A DNA stretch of 64,000 bases, from positions 1,526,501-1,590,500 of the forward strand of contig NZ_CP121694.1 in assembly GCF_035573695.1 (NCBI RefSeq), in the 5' to 3' direction. A model generated the notes under the pieces. It had not been told where the DNA came from. It did not search any database and saw only the letters and a program-made list of their open reading frames with translations. Within the stretch, counting starts at the first letter, position 1. Each line of letters starts with the position of its first letter. Made by a program: the position numbers and the translations under genes. The stretch is from Metallumcola ferriviriculae. Lineage in GTDB: Bacteria > Bacillota > JADQBR01. Positions 26,429 through 35,743 of the stretch are shown piece by piece.

Positions 26429-27426
26429 AGAGTACTAGGGACGTTATCTATTTCAATACTATAGTCAAAGGAAATATTTAATTTACCGCCTTTATAGCTG
26501 CCGCTTATAGGCAGATCACCGTAATTCTGAATAATATAGTAACCTGCGGATAAAGAGCCAAAACGGCTGTTGGTAGCAGTGCCTAGGGTCGGGTCGACAG
26601 GTATCCAGCCTTGTCCCGGTAGGTAGAATTCGGCCCATTGATGTCTTTGTTTTTCTAATCGGGACGAAGAGCTAGTATCAGCTAAAACTTTCGAGTAGTG
26701 GGCAAAACCGTTAACGATCCGGGCAGGAATACCTGCAGCCCGATTTAATGCTACGAACAGGGAGGCATATTCTACACAAGTGCCTTCGCCTTCTCTAAGG
26801 CCGGCAAGTGCGCCTTTGTCTGCTGAGGATGCGTTAAGGTTATATTGCAAAGAGTCTCTCGTATAATCATAGGCGGCTTTGGCAAATGTTAAAGTTTCAC
26901 TGGTGGTTTTCGGTTTACTATCGCCATTCAGTGCATTTGCCACTTGGCGTATTTTATCAGAATCGCTTTCAATCTTTTCTTCCTGCTGTAAATAATTTTG
27001 CAGCTGCTTACCGGTACTTTGATTGATTTCTTCTTTTTTCTTTGATAAAGAGAAGGGTATTAATTTAATAATATATGTTTGTTTGATAGGAAATTTCTCT
27101 CCCGCAGCCAGGCGTTTAACTTGAAGCCTGGCTTTTTTGTTGCCTCTTGTGGTTATAGTCTCAGAAATAGGTTCGATTGAATAAATTCTTGACAGTACTT
27201 TCTGGTACGGTGAGTTGATTTGGGCCATAGTTGGGATGTTTAAAGAGATATCCCGCGCAGGCTCAGCGCCGGAATTTTCCACCCAAACAGTAACCGTCAG
27301 TGCATAGGTTTCAGTAGTATCTGCAGAATTATCGGTATTAGAAAAAGCCGTCCTCGTAGGAAATACTAAGATGATAAAAGCGAGTGAAAGCGTAAGCACA
27401 CTTTTAAAAAATCTAGCATTATTCAT
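26425..27426 (-). CDS. Secreted transglutaminase-like cysteine enzyme
   Basis: A 333-residue protein with a signal peptide (FKSVLTLSLAFIILVFPTRT). The N-terminal half (about 40-150) looks like a beta-rich domain; the C-terminal half is a transglutaminase-like core with Cys in GEGTCVEYASLF, His in RHQWAEFYLPG and Asp in PVDPTLG. Members act as crosslinking enzymes or as cysteine proteases. The ATG at 27426 with GGGGGAGAGGAA upstream is chosen; a longer frame to 27501 would run into the riboswitch leader. It is convergent with the sortase gene (4-base overlap) and controlled by the c-di-GMP-I riboswitch at 27516-27606. Confidence 0.9.
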   Translation of the reverse strand: MNNARFFKSVLTLSLAFIILVFPTRTAFSNTDNSADTTETYALTVTVWVENSGAEPARDISLNIPTMAQINSPYQKVLSRIYSIEPISETITTRGNKKARLQVKRLAAGEKFPIKQTYIIKLIPFSLSKKKEEINQSTGKQLQNYLQQEEKIESDSDKIRQVANALNGDSKPKTTSETLTFAKAAYDYTRDSLQYNLNASSADKGALAGLREGEGTCVEYASLFVALNRAAGIPARIVNGFAHYSKVLADTSSSSRLEKQRHQWAEFYLPGQGWIPVDPTLGTATNSRFGSLSAGYYIIQNYGDLPISGSYKGGKLNISFDYSIEIDNVPSTL

Positions 27427-27459
27427 TTGATTTCCTCTCCCCCATAGAGACCTTATACC

Positions 27460-27485
27460 AATAAGAAAGCCTGCCACAGCAAGGC
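27460..27485 (-). terminator. Weak terminator-like hairpin in the transglutaminase leader
   Basis: On the minus strand GCCTTGC/GCAGGC with one bulge and a TGTG loop is followed by TTTCTTATT. It lies between the c-di-GMP-I aptamer and the start codon and may be the expression platform; the U-tract is imperfect. Confidence 0.4.
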
Positions 27486-27515
27486 GCCATAACAGACCCA
27501 AATCAACAATATTAG

Positions 27516-27606
27516 TCGTTGGCGGCCCGGCTGCCGTAACTCAAAATGAGTTTTAGACCCGTAGCTTTGCGTCCCTGTCTTTCGACAAGTTTGCCTTTAT
27601 CGGACA
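27516..27606 (-). ncRNA. Cyclic-di-GMP-I (GEMM-I) riboswitch aptamer
   Basis: Read on the minus strand, the segment contains GGCAAACTTGTCGAAAGACA, then GGGACGCAAAGC (27564-27575), TACGGGTCTAAAACTC and GGCAGCCGGGCC (27524-27535). These match, in order, the GEMM-I consensus: GGCAAA, the GAAA tetraloop, GGGACGCAAAGCC, the CCUAA tetraloop receptor and the GGCAGCCGGG-type 3' strand. It sits in the leader of the secreted transglutaminase-like gene, just downstream of a predicted promoter. Whether it turns the gene on or off cannot be read with certainty. Confidence 0.93.
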
Positions 27607-27618
27607 AGCTTTGTCCAT

Positions 27619-27647
27619 ATTTTACCAATAAACTACTTATTTGTCTA
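27619..27647 (-). promoter_or_regulatory. Predicted sigma-A promoter of the c-di-GMP-I leader
   Basis: On the minus strand TAGACA, 17 bases, TAAAAT. Transcription would start near 27612, just before the aptamer. Confidence 0.6.
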
Positions 27648-27773
27648 CAATTAAATAAAAAATTTATCAACTTAAATTTAGAAGGAAAAAATTCAAGGGG
27701 CATAGATTATTCTTTAACAGAATAACTTGTACAGGCGGTCCAAAAGTAATATGTCAGAAATTTCATTATTATC

Positions 27774-27803
27774 TTGACAATAATTGAAAGGGTTAATTAT
27801 AAT
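27774..27803 (+). promoter_or_regulatory. Sigma-A promoter of the fadR-fadN-fadA-fadE operon
   Basis: Perfect TTGACA and TATAAT separated by 18 bases. Confidence 0.88.
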
Positions 27804-27810
27804 GGACACA

Positions 27811-27826
27811 GAATGAATCTTCATTC
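27811..27826. promoter_or_regulatory. FadR-type operator overlapping the start of transcription
   Basis: GAATGAA-TC-TTCATTC, a 7+7 perfect inverted repeat eight bases after the -10 box. It agrees with the Bacillus FadR consensus TGAATGA(N4)TCATTCA at nearly all positions, which suggests autorepression relieved by long-chain acyl-CoA. Confidence 0.75.
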
Positions 27827-27848
27827 AGTAATAATGGGGGTGTTTACT

Positions 27849-28463
27849 TTGGAGGAAAAAAGAGGCGGGCAAAAGTATGATGCGATTTTGCAGGCCGCCG
27901 TAAAGGTCTTTGCCCAAAAAGGTTTTCACCGATCTCGAGTCAGTCAAATTGCTGAGCAAGCAGGTATCGGCGATGGTACGGTCTACCTTTATTTTCATAA
28001 TAAGGAAGACATCTTAGTTTCACTTTTTCAAGAGCGCATGACTGATTTTGTTTACCATTTGAGGCGCCGTTTAGAGCATACCACAACGTTTTATGATACG
28101 TTAAAAATCTTGATTCATTATCATTTTGAAGTGATGGAGTTCAATCCCGATCAAGCAATAGTGACCCAATTTGAGCTGCGACAGCAAAATGCAGACATTA
28201 ATGAAGGGATATCTCCATATTTACGCAAGTATTTTCGCATAATCGAGGAGGTGGTGGATAGAGGGAAGAAACAGGGGTTTGTGAAACAGGACATACCTAC
28301 TGTGGTGGCCCGAAAAATGATTTTTGGCACCATCGACGAGGTAGTGACAGACTGGGTTAACTGTAATTGCACCGATTTTCTGAAAGAAATGACAGAAATT
28401 GTTTACCAGCTATTGATTTATGGCTTATTGGACAGCAAAGCAAGTGAGAGGGGAAACTTGTAA
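27849..28463 (+). CDS. fadR: TetR-family fatty-acid regulator (FadR-like)
   Basis: About 204 residues. The N-terminal helix-turn-helix (AAVKVFAQKGFHRSRVSQIA, GDGTVYLYFHNKEDIL) closely resembles Bacillus FadR/YsiA. The C-terminal domain would bind acyl-CoA. The frame is open to 27774, but that would begin inside the -35 box; the TTG at 27849 with GGGGG eight bases upstream, or ATG 27834, is likely. It is followed by fadN after 11 bases, and a FadR-like operator lies in its promoter, so it should repress its own beta-oxidation operon. Confidence 0.88.
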   Translation: MEEKRGGQKYDAILQAAVKVFAQKGFHRSRVSQIAEQAGIGDGTVYLYFHNKEDILVSLFQERMTDFVYHLRRRLEHTTTFYDTLKILIHYHFEVMEFNPDQAIVTQFELRQQNADINEGISPYLRKYFRIIEEVVDRGKKQGFVKQDIPTVVARKMIFGTIDEVVTDWVNCNCTDFLKEMTEIVYQLLIYGLLDSKASERGNL

Positions 28464-28474
28464 AGGAGGTTGAG

Positions 28475-30880
28475 ATGAATATGCAGATTAAGAGTGCAGC
28501 GGTATTAGGAGCAGGCATAATGGGTAGTACCATAGCGGCGCACCTGGCGAATGTGGGTATTCCAACATATTTGCTGGATATCGTGCCCAGGGAACTGACA
28601 GAGAAAGAAAAGTCTCAGGGTCTTACTATGGAAAGTCCTGCCGTACGTAATCGCCTGGCAGCCGGTGGTAAACAGGCACTACTAAAGGCTAAGCCTGCAC
28701 CGCTCTACAGTAAGACGGATGTTGAATTAATAAATGTGGGTAACTTTGAAGATGACTTAAAGGTTTTGGGTGAAGTTGATTGGATCATTGAGGTTGTAGT
28801 GGAAAATTTGGCTATCAAGAAAAAACTATTTGCCAGGGTTGATGAGTACCGCAAACCCGGTACTATCGTAAGTTCCAATACTTCCGGTATTTCTATCAAT
28901 GCAATGATTGAGGATATGCCGCAGGAATTTAAAGAACATTTCCTCGGAACTCATTTCTTCAACCCACCGCGGTACATGAAGCTTTTAGAGATTATTCCTG
29001 CCAAGGAAACTAAGCAGGAAGTAGTAGACTTCATGATGCATTTTGGCGAGCGGGTACTCGGCAAAGGTGTTGTCTTGGCTAAGGACACCCCAAACTTTAT
29101 TGCCAACCGCATCGGTACTTATGGCTTGATTGCTACCGCCAAGGAAATGCAAGAAAGAGGGCTGAGCATATCCCAGGTTGACGCAATCACCGGCCCGGCT
29201 ATGGGTAGACCCAAGAGTGCGTCTTTCCGAACTTTAGACATGGTGGGTCTGGATACCTTTGTCCATGTGGCTAATAATGTGGTGGAAAACACGGACAGCG
29301 CGGAAGAAAAGGCAGCTTTTGACGTACCGAAATTTATGCTTGATATGGTGGATAAAAAGTGGTTGGGCGATAAGAGCGGTCAAGGGTTTTACCGTAAGGA
29401 AAGAACGCCTAAGGGTAAGCAAATTTTAGAAATTGATTACAACTCTATGGACTATAAGCCCAAGGAAAAGGCCGGGTTCGCTTCATTGGAAGCTGCTAAA
29501 GCCGCACCGGGAAGCAGTGTAGATAAGTTGAAGATGCTGATATACGGTAAAGATGAAGCAGCGAAGTTTGCTTGGGAGACCGCTAAGAAAGCGCTGCTTT
29601 ACACTGCGGCTAAGATACCCGAGATCGCCGATGATATAGTCAGTATTGATAAAGCGATGAAGTGGGGCTTTAATTGGAAGATGGGACCATTCGAAACATG
29701 GGATGCCATTGGTGTTGAAAAGTCCGTAGAGCGAATGAAGCAGGATGGAGAGGATTTGCCGCCACTTGTTGAAAAACTCTTGGCAAAAGGGTATAAGTCC
29801 TTTTATAAGAAGGATGAAGGCAGGTTATATTATTTCGATTTAGAGAGCGGCGGCTATAAGCCAACTATCGAAAAGCCTGAAATCATCCAATTGAAAGAAA
29901 TGAAAAAGGCAGATAAAGTTATCAAGGCTAATTCCGGTGCCAGCCTTATCGATATGGGCGACGGCGTTGCATGTCTTGAGTTCCATTCTCCTAATAACGC
30001 CATTGGTGCCGATATAGTGCAGATGATTAACTACGCTGTGGAAGAAGTGGAGAAGAACTATGAAGGGTTGGTAGTCGGTAATCAAGGCAAAAATTTCTGT
30101 GTCGGTGCAAACTTGATGCTTTTATTAATGGAAGCTCAGGATGACAATTGGGACGATATTAACTTCATTGTTAAAGGATTTCAGGACGCCTGTATGACAT
30201 TGAAATATAGCCAAAAACCTGTGGTAGCGGCACCTTTCGCTATGACCTTAGGCGGCGGCTGTGAAGTAATGCTTGGAAGTCACCGGGTGAGAGCGGCTGC
30301 AGAAACTTATATTGGCCAAGTTGAGAGCGGCGTTGGTCTTATCCCCGGCGGCGGTGGCAACAAAGAGGTGCTTATACGCTACACCGAAGGAGTAACTGAC
30401 CCCAAAGCGGACCTGCAGCCATATGTAAATAAAGCATTTGAAATGATTGCCATGAGTAAGGTTGCCACCAGTGCTAAGGAAGCTCAAGATATGAACCTGC
30501 TTCGGGACACTGATAAGATTACCGTAAATCAAGATTACCTGCTTTACGATGCCAAGCAGACCGTCCTCGCTATGGCTCAGGAAGGATTTGAACCGCTGCG
30601 TCCAAAGAAGCTGCGCGTGGTGGGCGAGACGGGTTATGCTGCTCTTAAGCTTGGTGCCTATACGATGAGAGAAGGCGGTTTCATCAGCGCACATGATGAA
30701 AAAATTGCCAACAAGATATCTTACGTCTTAACTGGCGGGTCCGTACCGGCTAATACATTGGTTACTGAACAATATCTGCTGGATCTCGAGCGGGAAGCAT
30801 TCTTAAGTCTTTGCGGTGAGCCAAAATCTCAAGAGCGGATGATGCACATGTTGAAAACCGGGAAACCGTTGAGGAATTAA
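28475..30880 (+). CDS. fadN: 3-hydroxyacyl-CoA dehydrogenase / enoyl-CoA hydratase (FadN)
   Basis: An 801-residue bifunctional beta-oxidation enzyme. An N-terminal Rossmann domain ([21 protein letters not shown]) is followed by the 3-hydroxyacyl-CoA dehydrogenase domains ([26 protein letters not shown]), and the C-terminal third is an enoyl-CoA hydratase (crotonase) domain ([36 protein letters not shown]). This dehydrogenase-first order is that of Bacillus FadN, not of E. coli FadB. AAAGGAGG lies five bases before the ATG. Confidence 0.95.
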   Translation: MNMQIKSAAVLGAGIMGSTIAAHLANVGIPTYLLDIVPRELTEKEKSQGLTMESPAVRNRLAAGGKQALLKAKPAPLYSKTDVELINVGNFEDDLKVLGEVDWIIEVVVENLAIKKKLFARVDEYRKPGTIVSSNTSGISINAMIEDMPQEFKEHFLGTHFFNPPRYMKLLEIIPAKETKQEVVDFMMHFGERVLGKGVVLAKDTPNFIANRIGTYGLIATAKEMQERGLSISQVDAITGPAMGRPKSASFRTLDMVGLDTFVHVANNVVENTDSAEEKAAFDVPKFMLDMVDKKWLGDKSGQGFYRKERTPKGKQILEIDYNSMDYKPKEKAGFASLEAAKAAPGSSVDKLKMLIYGKDEAAKFAWETAKKALLYTAAKIPEIADDIVSIDKAMKWGFNWKMGPFETWDAIGVEKSVERMKQDGEDLPPLVEKLLAKGYKSFYKKDEGRLYYFDLESGGYKPTIEKPEIIQLKEMKKADKVIKANSGASLIDMGDGVACLEFHSPNNAIGADIVQMINYAVEEVEKNYEGLVVGNQGKNFCVGANLMLLLMEAQDDNWDDINFIVKGFQDACMTLKYSQKPVVAAPFAMTLGGGCEVMLGSHRVRAAAETYIGQVESGVGLIPGGGGNKEVLIRYTEGVTDPKADLQPYVNKAFEMIAMSKVATSAKEAQDMNLLRDTDKITVNQDYLLYDAKQTVLAMAQEGFEPLRPKKLRVVGETGYAALKLGAYTMREGGFISAHDEKIANKISYVLTGGSVPANTLVTEQYLLDLEREAFLSLCGEPKSQERMMHMLKTGKPLRN

Positions 30881-30894
30881 GGAGGGGAGAAGCT

Positions 30895-32070
30895 ATGCAA
30901 GAAGCTGTAATAGTCTCAGGTGTTCGAACTGCAGTTGGCAGGGCCCCTCGGGGTACTTTAAAGAACTATCGCCCTGAGGATATGGGTGCACAGGTGATTA
31001 ATGAAGCCATTAGCCGTGCACAGGGATTAAAACCTGAAGAAATTGATGACATAGTTGTTGGTTGTTCTTTCCCCGAAGGTGAACAGGGAATGAACATGGG
31101 TAGAATACTGGCCCTGCGGGCAGGTTTGCCGGAAACTGTACCCGGTTTTACCATAAATAGATTTTGCTCTTCCGGGCTTCAGTCCATTGCCATTGCCGCG
31201 GAAAAAATCATGGTAGGCTGGGCAGATGTTGTGATAGCCGGTGGTGTGGAGAGTATGAGTCAGGTGCCCATGGGTGGTAATAAAATTGCTCCTAATCCGT
31301 ATTTAATGGAGCACTATCCTTCGGCATATTTAGGCATGGGTCTTACCGCAGAAAATGTGGCTCAGCGATACGACATCAGTCGAGAACAGCAGGACGAATT
31401 TGCAGTGAGAAGCCACCAAAGGGCGGCAGCGGCCATTAAAGAGGGGCGCTTTAAGGACGAAATACTGCCTTTGCAATTGCCGATAAAAGAGATGGTAGGA
31501 AATAAGGTGGTAGAAAAGACAATTACCTTTGACACCGATGAAGGGGTCCGGCCGAATACCAGCATGGAAATATTGGCTAAGCTGCGCCCGGCATTTCATG
31601 TAAAAGGCAGTGTCACAGCAGGTAACTCTTCTCAGACCAGTGATGCCGCAGCTGCACTGGTGGTCATGTCCAGGGAAAAAGCTGATAAACTGGGCTTAAA
31701 GCCTTTAGGCGTATTTCGTTCTTTTGCTGTGGGCGGAGTGCATCCTGATGAGATGGGCATTGGTCCAGTAGTTGCCATTCCTAAGGCGGTTAAATTGGCC
31801 GGCATTAACATCGAAGATGTTGATTTATTTGAACTGAACGAAGCGTTTGCATCACAGTCACTCTATGTAGTGCGCGAGCTTGGTATTGATATTGACAAGG
31901 TCAATGTCAACGGCGGTGCTATTGCCTTGGGTCACCCGTTAGGGTGCACCGGCAGCAAGCTGTCGGTAACCCTGCTCAATGAAATGCAGCGCAGAGATGC
32001 AAGGTATGGCGTTGTTACCATGTGTATCGGCGGCGGTATGGGTGCAGCCGGTGTCTTCGAAAGAATATAA
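30895..32070 (+). CDS. fadA: Acetyl-CoA acyltransferase (thiolase, FadA)
   Basis: A 391-residue thiolase catalysing the last step of beta-oxidation. The acylated Cys is in [12 protein letters not shown] (near 90), the catalytic His in [14 protein letters not shown] (near 348) and the second Cys in [10 protein letters not shown] (near 379). It begins 14 bases after fadN with AAGGAGGGG and is normal in length. Confidence 0.96.
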   Translation: MQEAVIVSGVRTAVGRAPRGTLKNYRPEDMGAQVINEAISRAQGLKPEEIDDIVVGCSFPEGEQGMNMGRILALRAGLPETVPGFTINRFCSSGLQSIAIAAEKIMVGWADVVIAGGVESMSQVPMGGNKIAPNPYLMEHYPSAYLGMGLTAENVAQRYDISREQQDEFAVRSHQRAAAAIKEGRFKDEILPLQLPIKEMVGNKVVEKTITFDTDEGVRPNTSMEILAKLRPAFHVKGSVTAGNSSQTSDAAAALVVMSREKADKLGLKPLGVFRSFAVGGVHPDEMGIGPVVAIPKAVKLAGINIEDVDLFELNEAFASQSLYVVRELGIDIDKVNVNGGAIALGHPLGCTGSKLSVTLLNEMQRRDARYGVVTMCIGGGMGAAGVFERI

Positions 32071-32102
32071 ACCAAAAAGGAGTTAAGAGGGAGGGGAATT
32101 AA

Positions 32103-33878
32103 ATGTCTGGAGAGTTTGTCAAGGGCGGTAGTTTTATAATTGATGGGGCGAAACCCCAAGATGTATTTACCCCGGAGGATTTCACCGAAGAACATAAGAT
32201 GATTGCCGAAACCGCCGCCAGTTTTGTGGCGGGCGAGGTGGAACCGAATCTGGATGATTTAGAAGCACAAAAAGAAGGCTTGATGCCGGAATTATTACGC
32301 AAGGCTGCGGAATTGGGTCTTTTAGGTGCTGATGTGCCCGAGGATTTCGGTGGGATGGAGCTTGATAAAATCAGTTCCATGCTTATTACTGAAAACCTTG
32401 TTCGTGGTGGCTCCTTCAGTTTGGGTCACGGTGCCCACACAGGTATCGGCAGCTTGCCAATCGTCTTTTTCGGCAATCGTGCCCAAAAAGAGAAATACCT
32501 TCCGGCATTGGCCAGCGGCGAGAAGTTTGCTGCATACGCCCTTACGGAGCCGGGCGCCGGTAGTGATGCTTTGTCTGCTAAGAGTAAGGCTGTTCTCTCT
32601 GAAGACGGCAAGTATTATATCTTAAACGGTGCTAAACAGTTTATTACTAATGCTGGTTTTGCCGATGTCTTTGTTACTTATGCTAAGATTGACGGTGAGA
32701 AGTTTACTTCATTTATTGTCGATGCTGACAGCGAAGGCCTTTCCTTGGGTGTTGAAGAAAAAAAGCTGGGCATCAAGGGTTCATCCACTCGTAGTGTAAT
32801 CTTTGAGGACGTCAAGGTGCCGGTGGAGAATGTACTTTACGGAATCGGTAAAGGCCATGTAGTTGCTTTTAATATTTTAAACATTGGCCGCTACAAACTG
32901 GCCCTGGGCTGCATCGGCTCTTCCAAGATTGCCTTAGAATACGCTGTAAAGTATGCTAATGAGCGTAAGCAGTTTAACGTACCTATATCATCGTTTGGCT
33001 TGATTAAGGAAAAAATCGGGATGATGGCCGCAAAGATTTATGCATCTGAAAGTATGGCTTATCGCAGCGGCGGTCTTATTGATGACATACTTCACGGTAT
33101 TGATATGAACGCTGACGATGCCGGGCTGAAGGCCGCGGAAGGCATTTCCGAGTACGCCATTGAGTGTTCTATTAATAAGATTCACGGTTCTGAGGTGTTA
33201 GATTTCTGTAGTGATGAAACACTTCAGATATACGGCGGCTATGGTTATACTCAAGAATATCCGGCGGAGCGCTTCTATCGTGACTCTCGTATCAATCGGA
33301 TTTTTGAAGGTACTAACGAAATCAATCGGTTGATTATTCCCGGAACTTTATTAAGAAAAGCCATGAAGGGTGAGCTGCCGCTCTTGGCCGCAGCTCAAAA
33401 GCTGATGGGGGAACTGATGACACCCAGCATGCCGGTAGAAGATGGCTCCTATTTAGGAGAACAAAAGCAAATCGTCGAAAAGGCAAAGAAGATGGTGCTG
33501 ATGGTAGCGGGAACCGCTGCACAAAAGTATGGTGATAAGCTGCAGCACCAGCAGGAAATTCTCGGCCGGGCCGCAGATATGATTGTAGAAGTATTTGCGA
33601 TGGAAAGTGCCCTGCTTCGTACATTAAAAGCTTATGAAAAAGACGGAGAGGAAGCTACTGCCGCCAAGAAAGCACTGACAGAAGCTTATATCAACGATGC
33701 CATTGGCAAGATGGAACTGTGGGCCAAGGAGGCTTTGGCCGCAGTGGAAGATGGCGATATGCTGCGTACTCAGCTTGCCGCCCTAAGAAAACTTTCCCGC
33801 TACACGCCGATAAACAGTGTAAAAGTCAAGCGGGAAGTTGCCGATAGGGTAATTAAAGCAGAGAAATATATAGTATAA
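32103..33878 (+). CDS. fadE: Acyl-CoA dehydrogenase (FadE-like)
   Basis: A 591-residue FAD-dependent enzyme for the first oxidation step of beta-oxidation. The typical acyl-CoA dehydrogenase core covers about residues 30-400: YALTEPGAGSDA, GAKQFITNAG, IYGGYGYTQEYPAERFYRD and RIFEGTNEINR. A C-terminal extension of about 190 residues is characteristic of the Bacillus FadE type. It ends the operon and is followed by a terminator. Electron transfer partners (etfAB) are not in the window. Confidence 0.94.
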   Translation: MSGEFVKGGSFIIDGAKPQDVFTPEDFTEEHKMIAETAASFVAGEVEPNLDDLEAQKEGLMPELLRKAAELGLLGADVPEDFGGMELDKISSMLITENLVRGGSFSLGHGAHTGIGSLPIVFFGNRAQKEKYLPALASGEKFAAYALTEPGAGSDALSAKSKAVLSEDGKYYILNGAKQFITNAGFADVFVTYAKIDGEKFTSFIVDADSEGLSLGVEEKKLGIKGSSTRSVIFEDVKVPVENVLYGIGKGHVVAFNILNIGRYKLALGCIGSSKIALEYAVKYANERKQFNVPISSFGLIKEKIGMMAAKIYASESMAYRSGGLIDDILHGIDMNADDAGLKAAEGISEYAIECSINKIHGSEVLDFCSDETLQIYGGYGYTQEYPAERFYRDSRINRIFEGTNEINRLIIPGTLLRKAMKGELPLLAAAQKLMGELMTPSMPVEDGSYLGEQKQIVEKAKKMVLMVAGTAAQKYGDKLQHQQEILGRAADMIVEVFAMESALLRTLKAYEKDGEEATAAKKALTEAYINDAIGKMELWAKEALAAVEDGDMLRTQLAALRKLSRYTPINSVKVKREVADRVIKAEKYIV

Positions 33879-33884
33879 TCTCAG

Positions 33885-33909
33885 AGGGCCCTTCGGGGTC
33901 CTTTTTTTG
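33885..33909 (+). terminator. Terminator of the beta-oxidation operon
   Basis: AGGGCCC-TTCG-GGGTCCT hairpin followed by seven T. Confidence 0.88.
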
Positions 33910-34003
33910 ATCGAACGTAATTATATTTCGTGACGGTTTTTTTATAATTTTTGTGTCAATTACAAAACATAAAGATAACCTTTGCTAGCAAGGTGGTGAG
34001 ATT

Positions 34004-34387
34004 TTGAATATTGGACCTCAGGTAAAATGCCAGGTAAACACCTGCGTTCACTGGATTAAAGATTTATGTGCGGCCGGAAATATCGATATTTTGTATGAAG
34101 AAGAGGGAAAAATGGCCCAGCAACAGGAGCAGACCGAGTGTAAAACATTTTATAAAAAGCGCGGCTTGGCTAATTTCATCGGTGGTATGGATAACGTAAA
34201 TTGGCTGGGCATGGCCAAGGAATATGTAATGCCCGGGCAGCAGATGAGCCCTTCCGTTACTTGTATAGTAAGCAGCTGTAAATATTGGGCTCAGGGAGAC
34301 CTATGTAATGCCCAAGAGATTGATATCACAGGTATTGATGCCAGAGAATGTCAAGATACCGACTGCAGCACCTTCGTGGACCGTTAG
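34004..34387 (+). CDS. Protein with two DUF1540 modules
   Basis: A 127-residue cysteine-rich protein with two copies of the DUF1540 pattern: VKCQVNTCVHW...C...CKTF near residues 7-47 and VTCIVSSCKYWAQGDLCNA...CQDTDCSTF near residues 85-124. Each has four Cys that probably bind a metal. Function unknown; such proteins are common in spore formers. It starts with TTG after AAGGTGGTGAG. It lies just upstream of the CotJC-like gene. Confidence 0.85.
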   Translation: MNIGPQVKCQVNTCVHWIKDLCAAGNIDILYEEEGKMAQQQEQTECKTFYKKRGLANFIGGMDNVNWLGMAKEYVMPGQQMSPSVTCIVSSCKYWAQGDLCNAQEIDITGIDARECQDTDCSTFVDR

Positions 34388-34466
34388 TGGGAAAATATTC
34401 CTAGAATAGCTCATTTCTTTGGAGGAACTATATAATAGAAGTTAAAAAAAATGGAGGTGAATCCTT

Positions 34467-35153
34467 TTGTTTAGGCATGACAAAAAATTACTACATGAGG
34501 TTCGGGTAGATAAGCCCAACCCGCATTATGGCGCCCTGCTTCAGGAACAATTGGGTGGAGCTAACGGAGAGATTAAGGCAGGTATGCAATACTTCACTCA
34601 AAGTTTCCGTTGCCAGGACAAAAGAATTAAAGATTTGATGTTGGATATTGCTTCAGAGGAATTTGGCCATGCGGAAATGGTAGCCACGATGATTACCATG
34701 CTTAATGGGCATGATGTCAATCCTCAAGAAACCGCTATGACACACCAACAGCAGCCCCATGGGAATGTGGAGGCGGCAGTACTCGGAGGGCTAGGCCCAT
34801 CACTGACCAATGCTTCCGGCTCACCCTTTACCGGGAACTTTATTAATTCAACCGGTGACTTGGTGGCTGATTTACTTTCTGATATGGCAGCAGAGCAGAG
34901 AGCGAAGGTGGTTTATGAATATCTTTACCGTCAGATTCACGACAAGGGCGTGCGTTATACCATCGATTTTCTATTGAATAGAGAGGAAGCACATAACGCC
35001 TTATTTAGAGAAGCTTTGGAAATTGTGCGGGATACCGGCTCGAATCAGGACTTTGGTACAACAAAAGATGCTCAAATGTATTTTGACCTATCACAACCGG
35101 GACGATATTTCCGTAACCCTAATCAAAACCCACAGCAAATAAACGATCATTAA
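34467..35153 (+). CDS. cotJC: Manganese catalase family protein, CotJC-like spore coat component
   Basis: A 228-residue ferritin-like di-manganese protein. Metal ligands of Mn catalase are present: Glu in GANGEIKAGMQY, Glu and His in EEFGHAEM, Glu in MAAEQRAKVVYEY and His in REEAHNALF. CotJC is a spore-coat member in Bacillus; the clostridial relatives may break down peroxide during sporulation. It starts with TTG after GGAGGTG. Two terminators follow. Confidence 0.87.
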   Translation: MFRHDKKLLHEVRVDKPNPHYGALLQEQLGGANGEIKAGMQYFTQSFRCQDKRIKDLMLDIASEEFGHAEMVATMITMLNGHDVNPQETAMTHQQQPHGNVEAAVLGGLGPSLTNASGSPFTGNFINSTGDLVADLLSDMAAEQRAKVVYEYLYRQIHDKGVRYTIDFLLNREEAHNALFREALEIVRDTGSNQDFGTTKDAQMYFDLSQPGRYFRNPNQNPQQINDH

Positions 35154-35170
35154 ACAATTTAGCAAACAAT

Positions 35171-35200
35171 TTAGCCCGCAGAGTCTGCGGGCTAAAAAAT
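35171..35200 (+). terminator. Terminator after cotJC
   Basis: TTAGCCCGCAGA-G-TCTGCGGGCTAA perfect hairpin followed by an A/T-rich tail. Confidence 0.8.
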
Positions 35201-35202
35201 TA

Positions 35203-35228
35203 GGCCAGCGACAACTGGCCATTTTTTC
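35203..35228. terminator. Bidirectional terminator between convergent genes
   Basis: GGCCAG/CTGGCC hairpin with T-runs on both strands; it also ends the minus-strand operon at 35241. Confidence 0.75.
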
Positions 35229-35240
35229 GTATTTAAATTT

Positions 35241-35615
35241 TTAGTCGCCACCAGAAATACCCTGCATGGAGTGCAGGCCGAACTTTTCGAAATCATCTCG
35301 TAAATAATTAATTGCCTTGGCCGTGACACCGAATTCTTGGGCAATTTCCTGATCAGATTTGTTTTGCTTAAAGCCATCAATTAGTTGGTCTACATCCACG
35401 CCAATTTCTTCAGCTTTTTCTTTTAAACTTGGTTGTAAATCCCAAGGTGGGCCTAAGGTACTGAAGTCATCACTGGGATGGCGGTTACCCTCAGACCCGG
35501 CAGTTACGTCACCTTCTTTTTCAGACTTGCCGTCCAGGTTAACTCGGGTCGCTGAACCGAGATGTTCCGATACAAATTCCGCTTCATATTCCTTATTCTT
35601 ATTTTTTTCGGTCAT
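35241..35615 (-). CDS. Acidic protein with a C-terminal helix-turn-helix-like segment, function unknown
   Basis: A 124-residue hydrophilic protein. The first half is highly charged and probably disordered (MTEKNKNKEYEAEFVSEH). The second half reads KSDQEIAQEFGVTAKAINYL, which resembles a helix-turn-helix. I do not recognise a named family. The ATG overlaps the TGA of the 38-codon gene upstream (ATGA), and GGGAGG precedes it, so the two are translationally coupled. Confidence 0.75.
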   Translation of the reverse strand: MTEKNKNKEYEAEFVSEHLGSATRVNLDGKSEKEGDVTAGSEGNRHPSDDFSTLGPPWDLQPSLKEKAEEIGVDVDQLIDGFKQNKSDQEIAQEFGVTAKAINYLRDDFEKFGLHSMQGISGGD

Positions 35616-35728
35616 ATTGTTGGCCTCCCTTTTTTCTTTTTGTTAAAGACTTCATAATCATCAGGATTTTTATTACTGGCAGCGTTCATCTCGGCAGCTG
35701 ATAGTTCTTTCTTTTTTTCCTCTTTCAA
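35612..35728 (-). CDS. Small basic protein (38 aa), function unknown
   Basis: A 38-codon frame starting with TTG after a perfect AAAGGAGG and ending in a TGA that overlaps the next gene's ATG. The protein begins MKEEKKKELSAAEMNAASNK and ends KKKKGRPTI; it is Lys-rich and soluble. The ribosome binding site and the coupled stop/start argue that it is translated. No family recognised. Confidence 0.65.
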   Translation of the reverse strand: MKEEKKKELSAAEMNAASNKNPDDYEVFNKKKKGRPTI

Positions 35729-35743
35729 TTTAAGTAACCTCCT

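Noticed and set aside
27427-27703. Minus-strand frames in the leader of the transglutaminase gene, including an N-terminal extension to 27501
   Set aside because: They lie in or next to the c-di-GMP-I aptamer; the ATG at 27426 has a strong ribosome binding site and a proper signal peptide.
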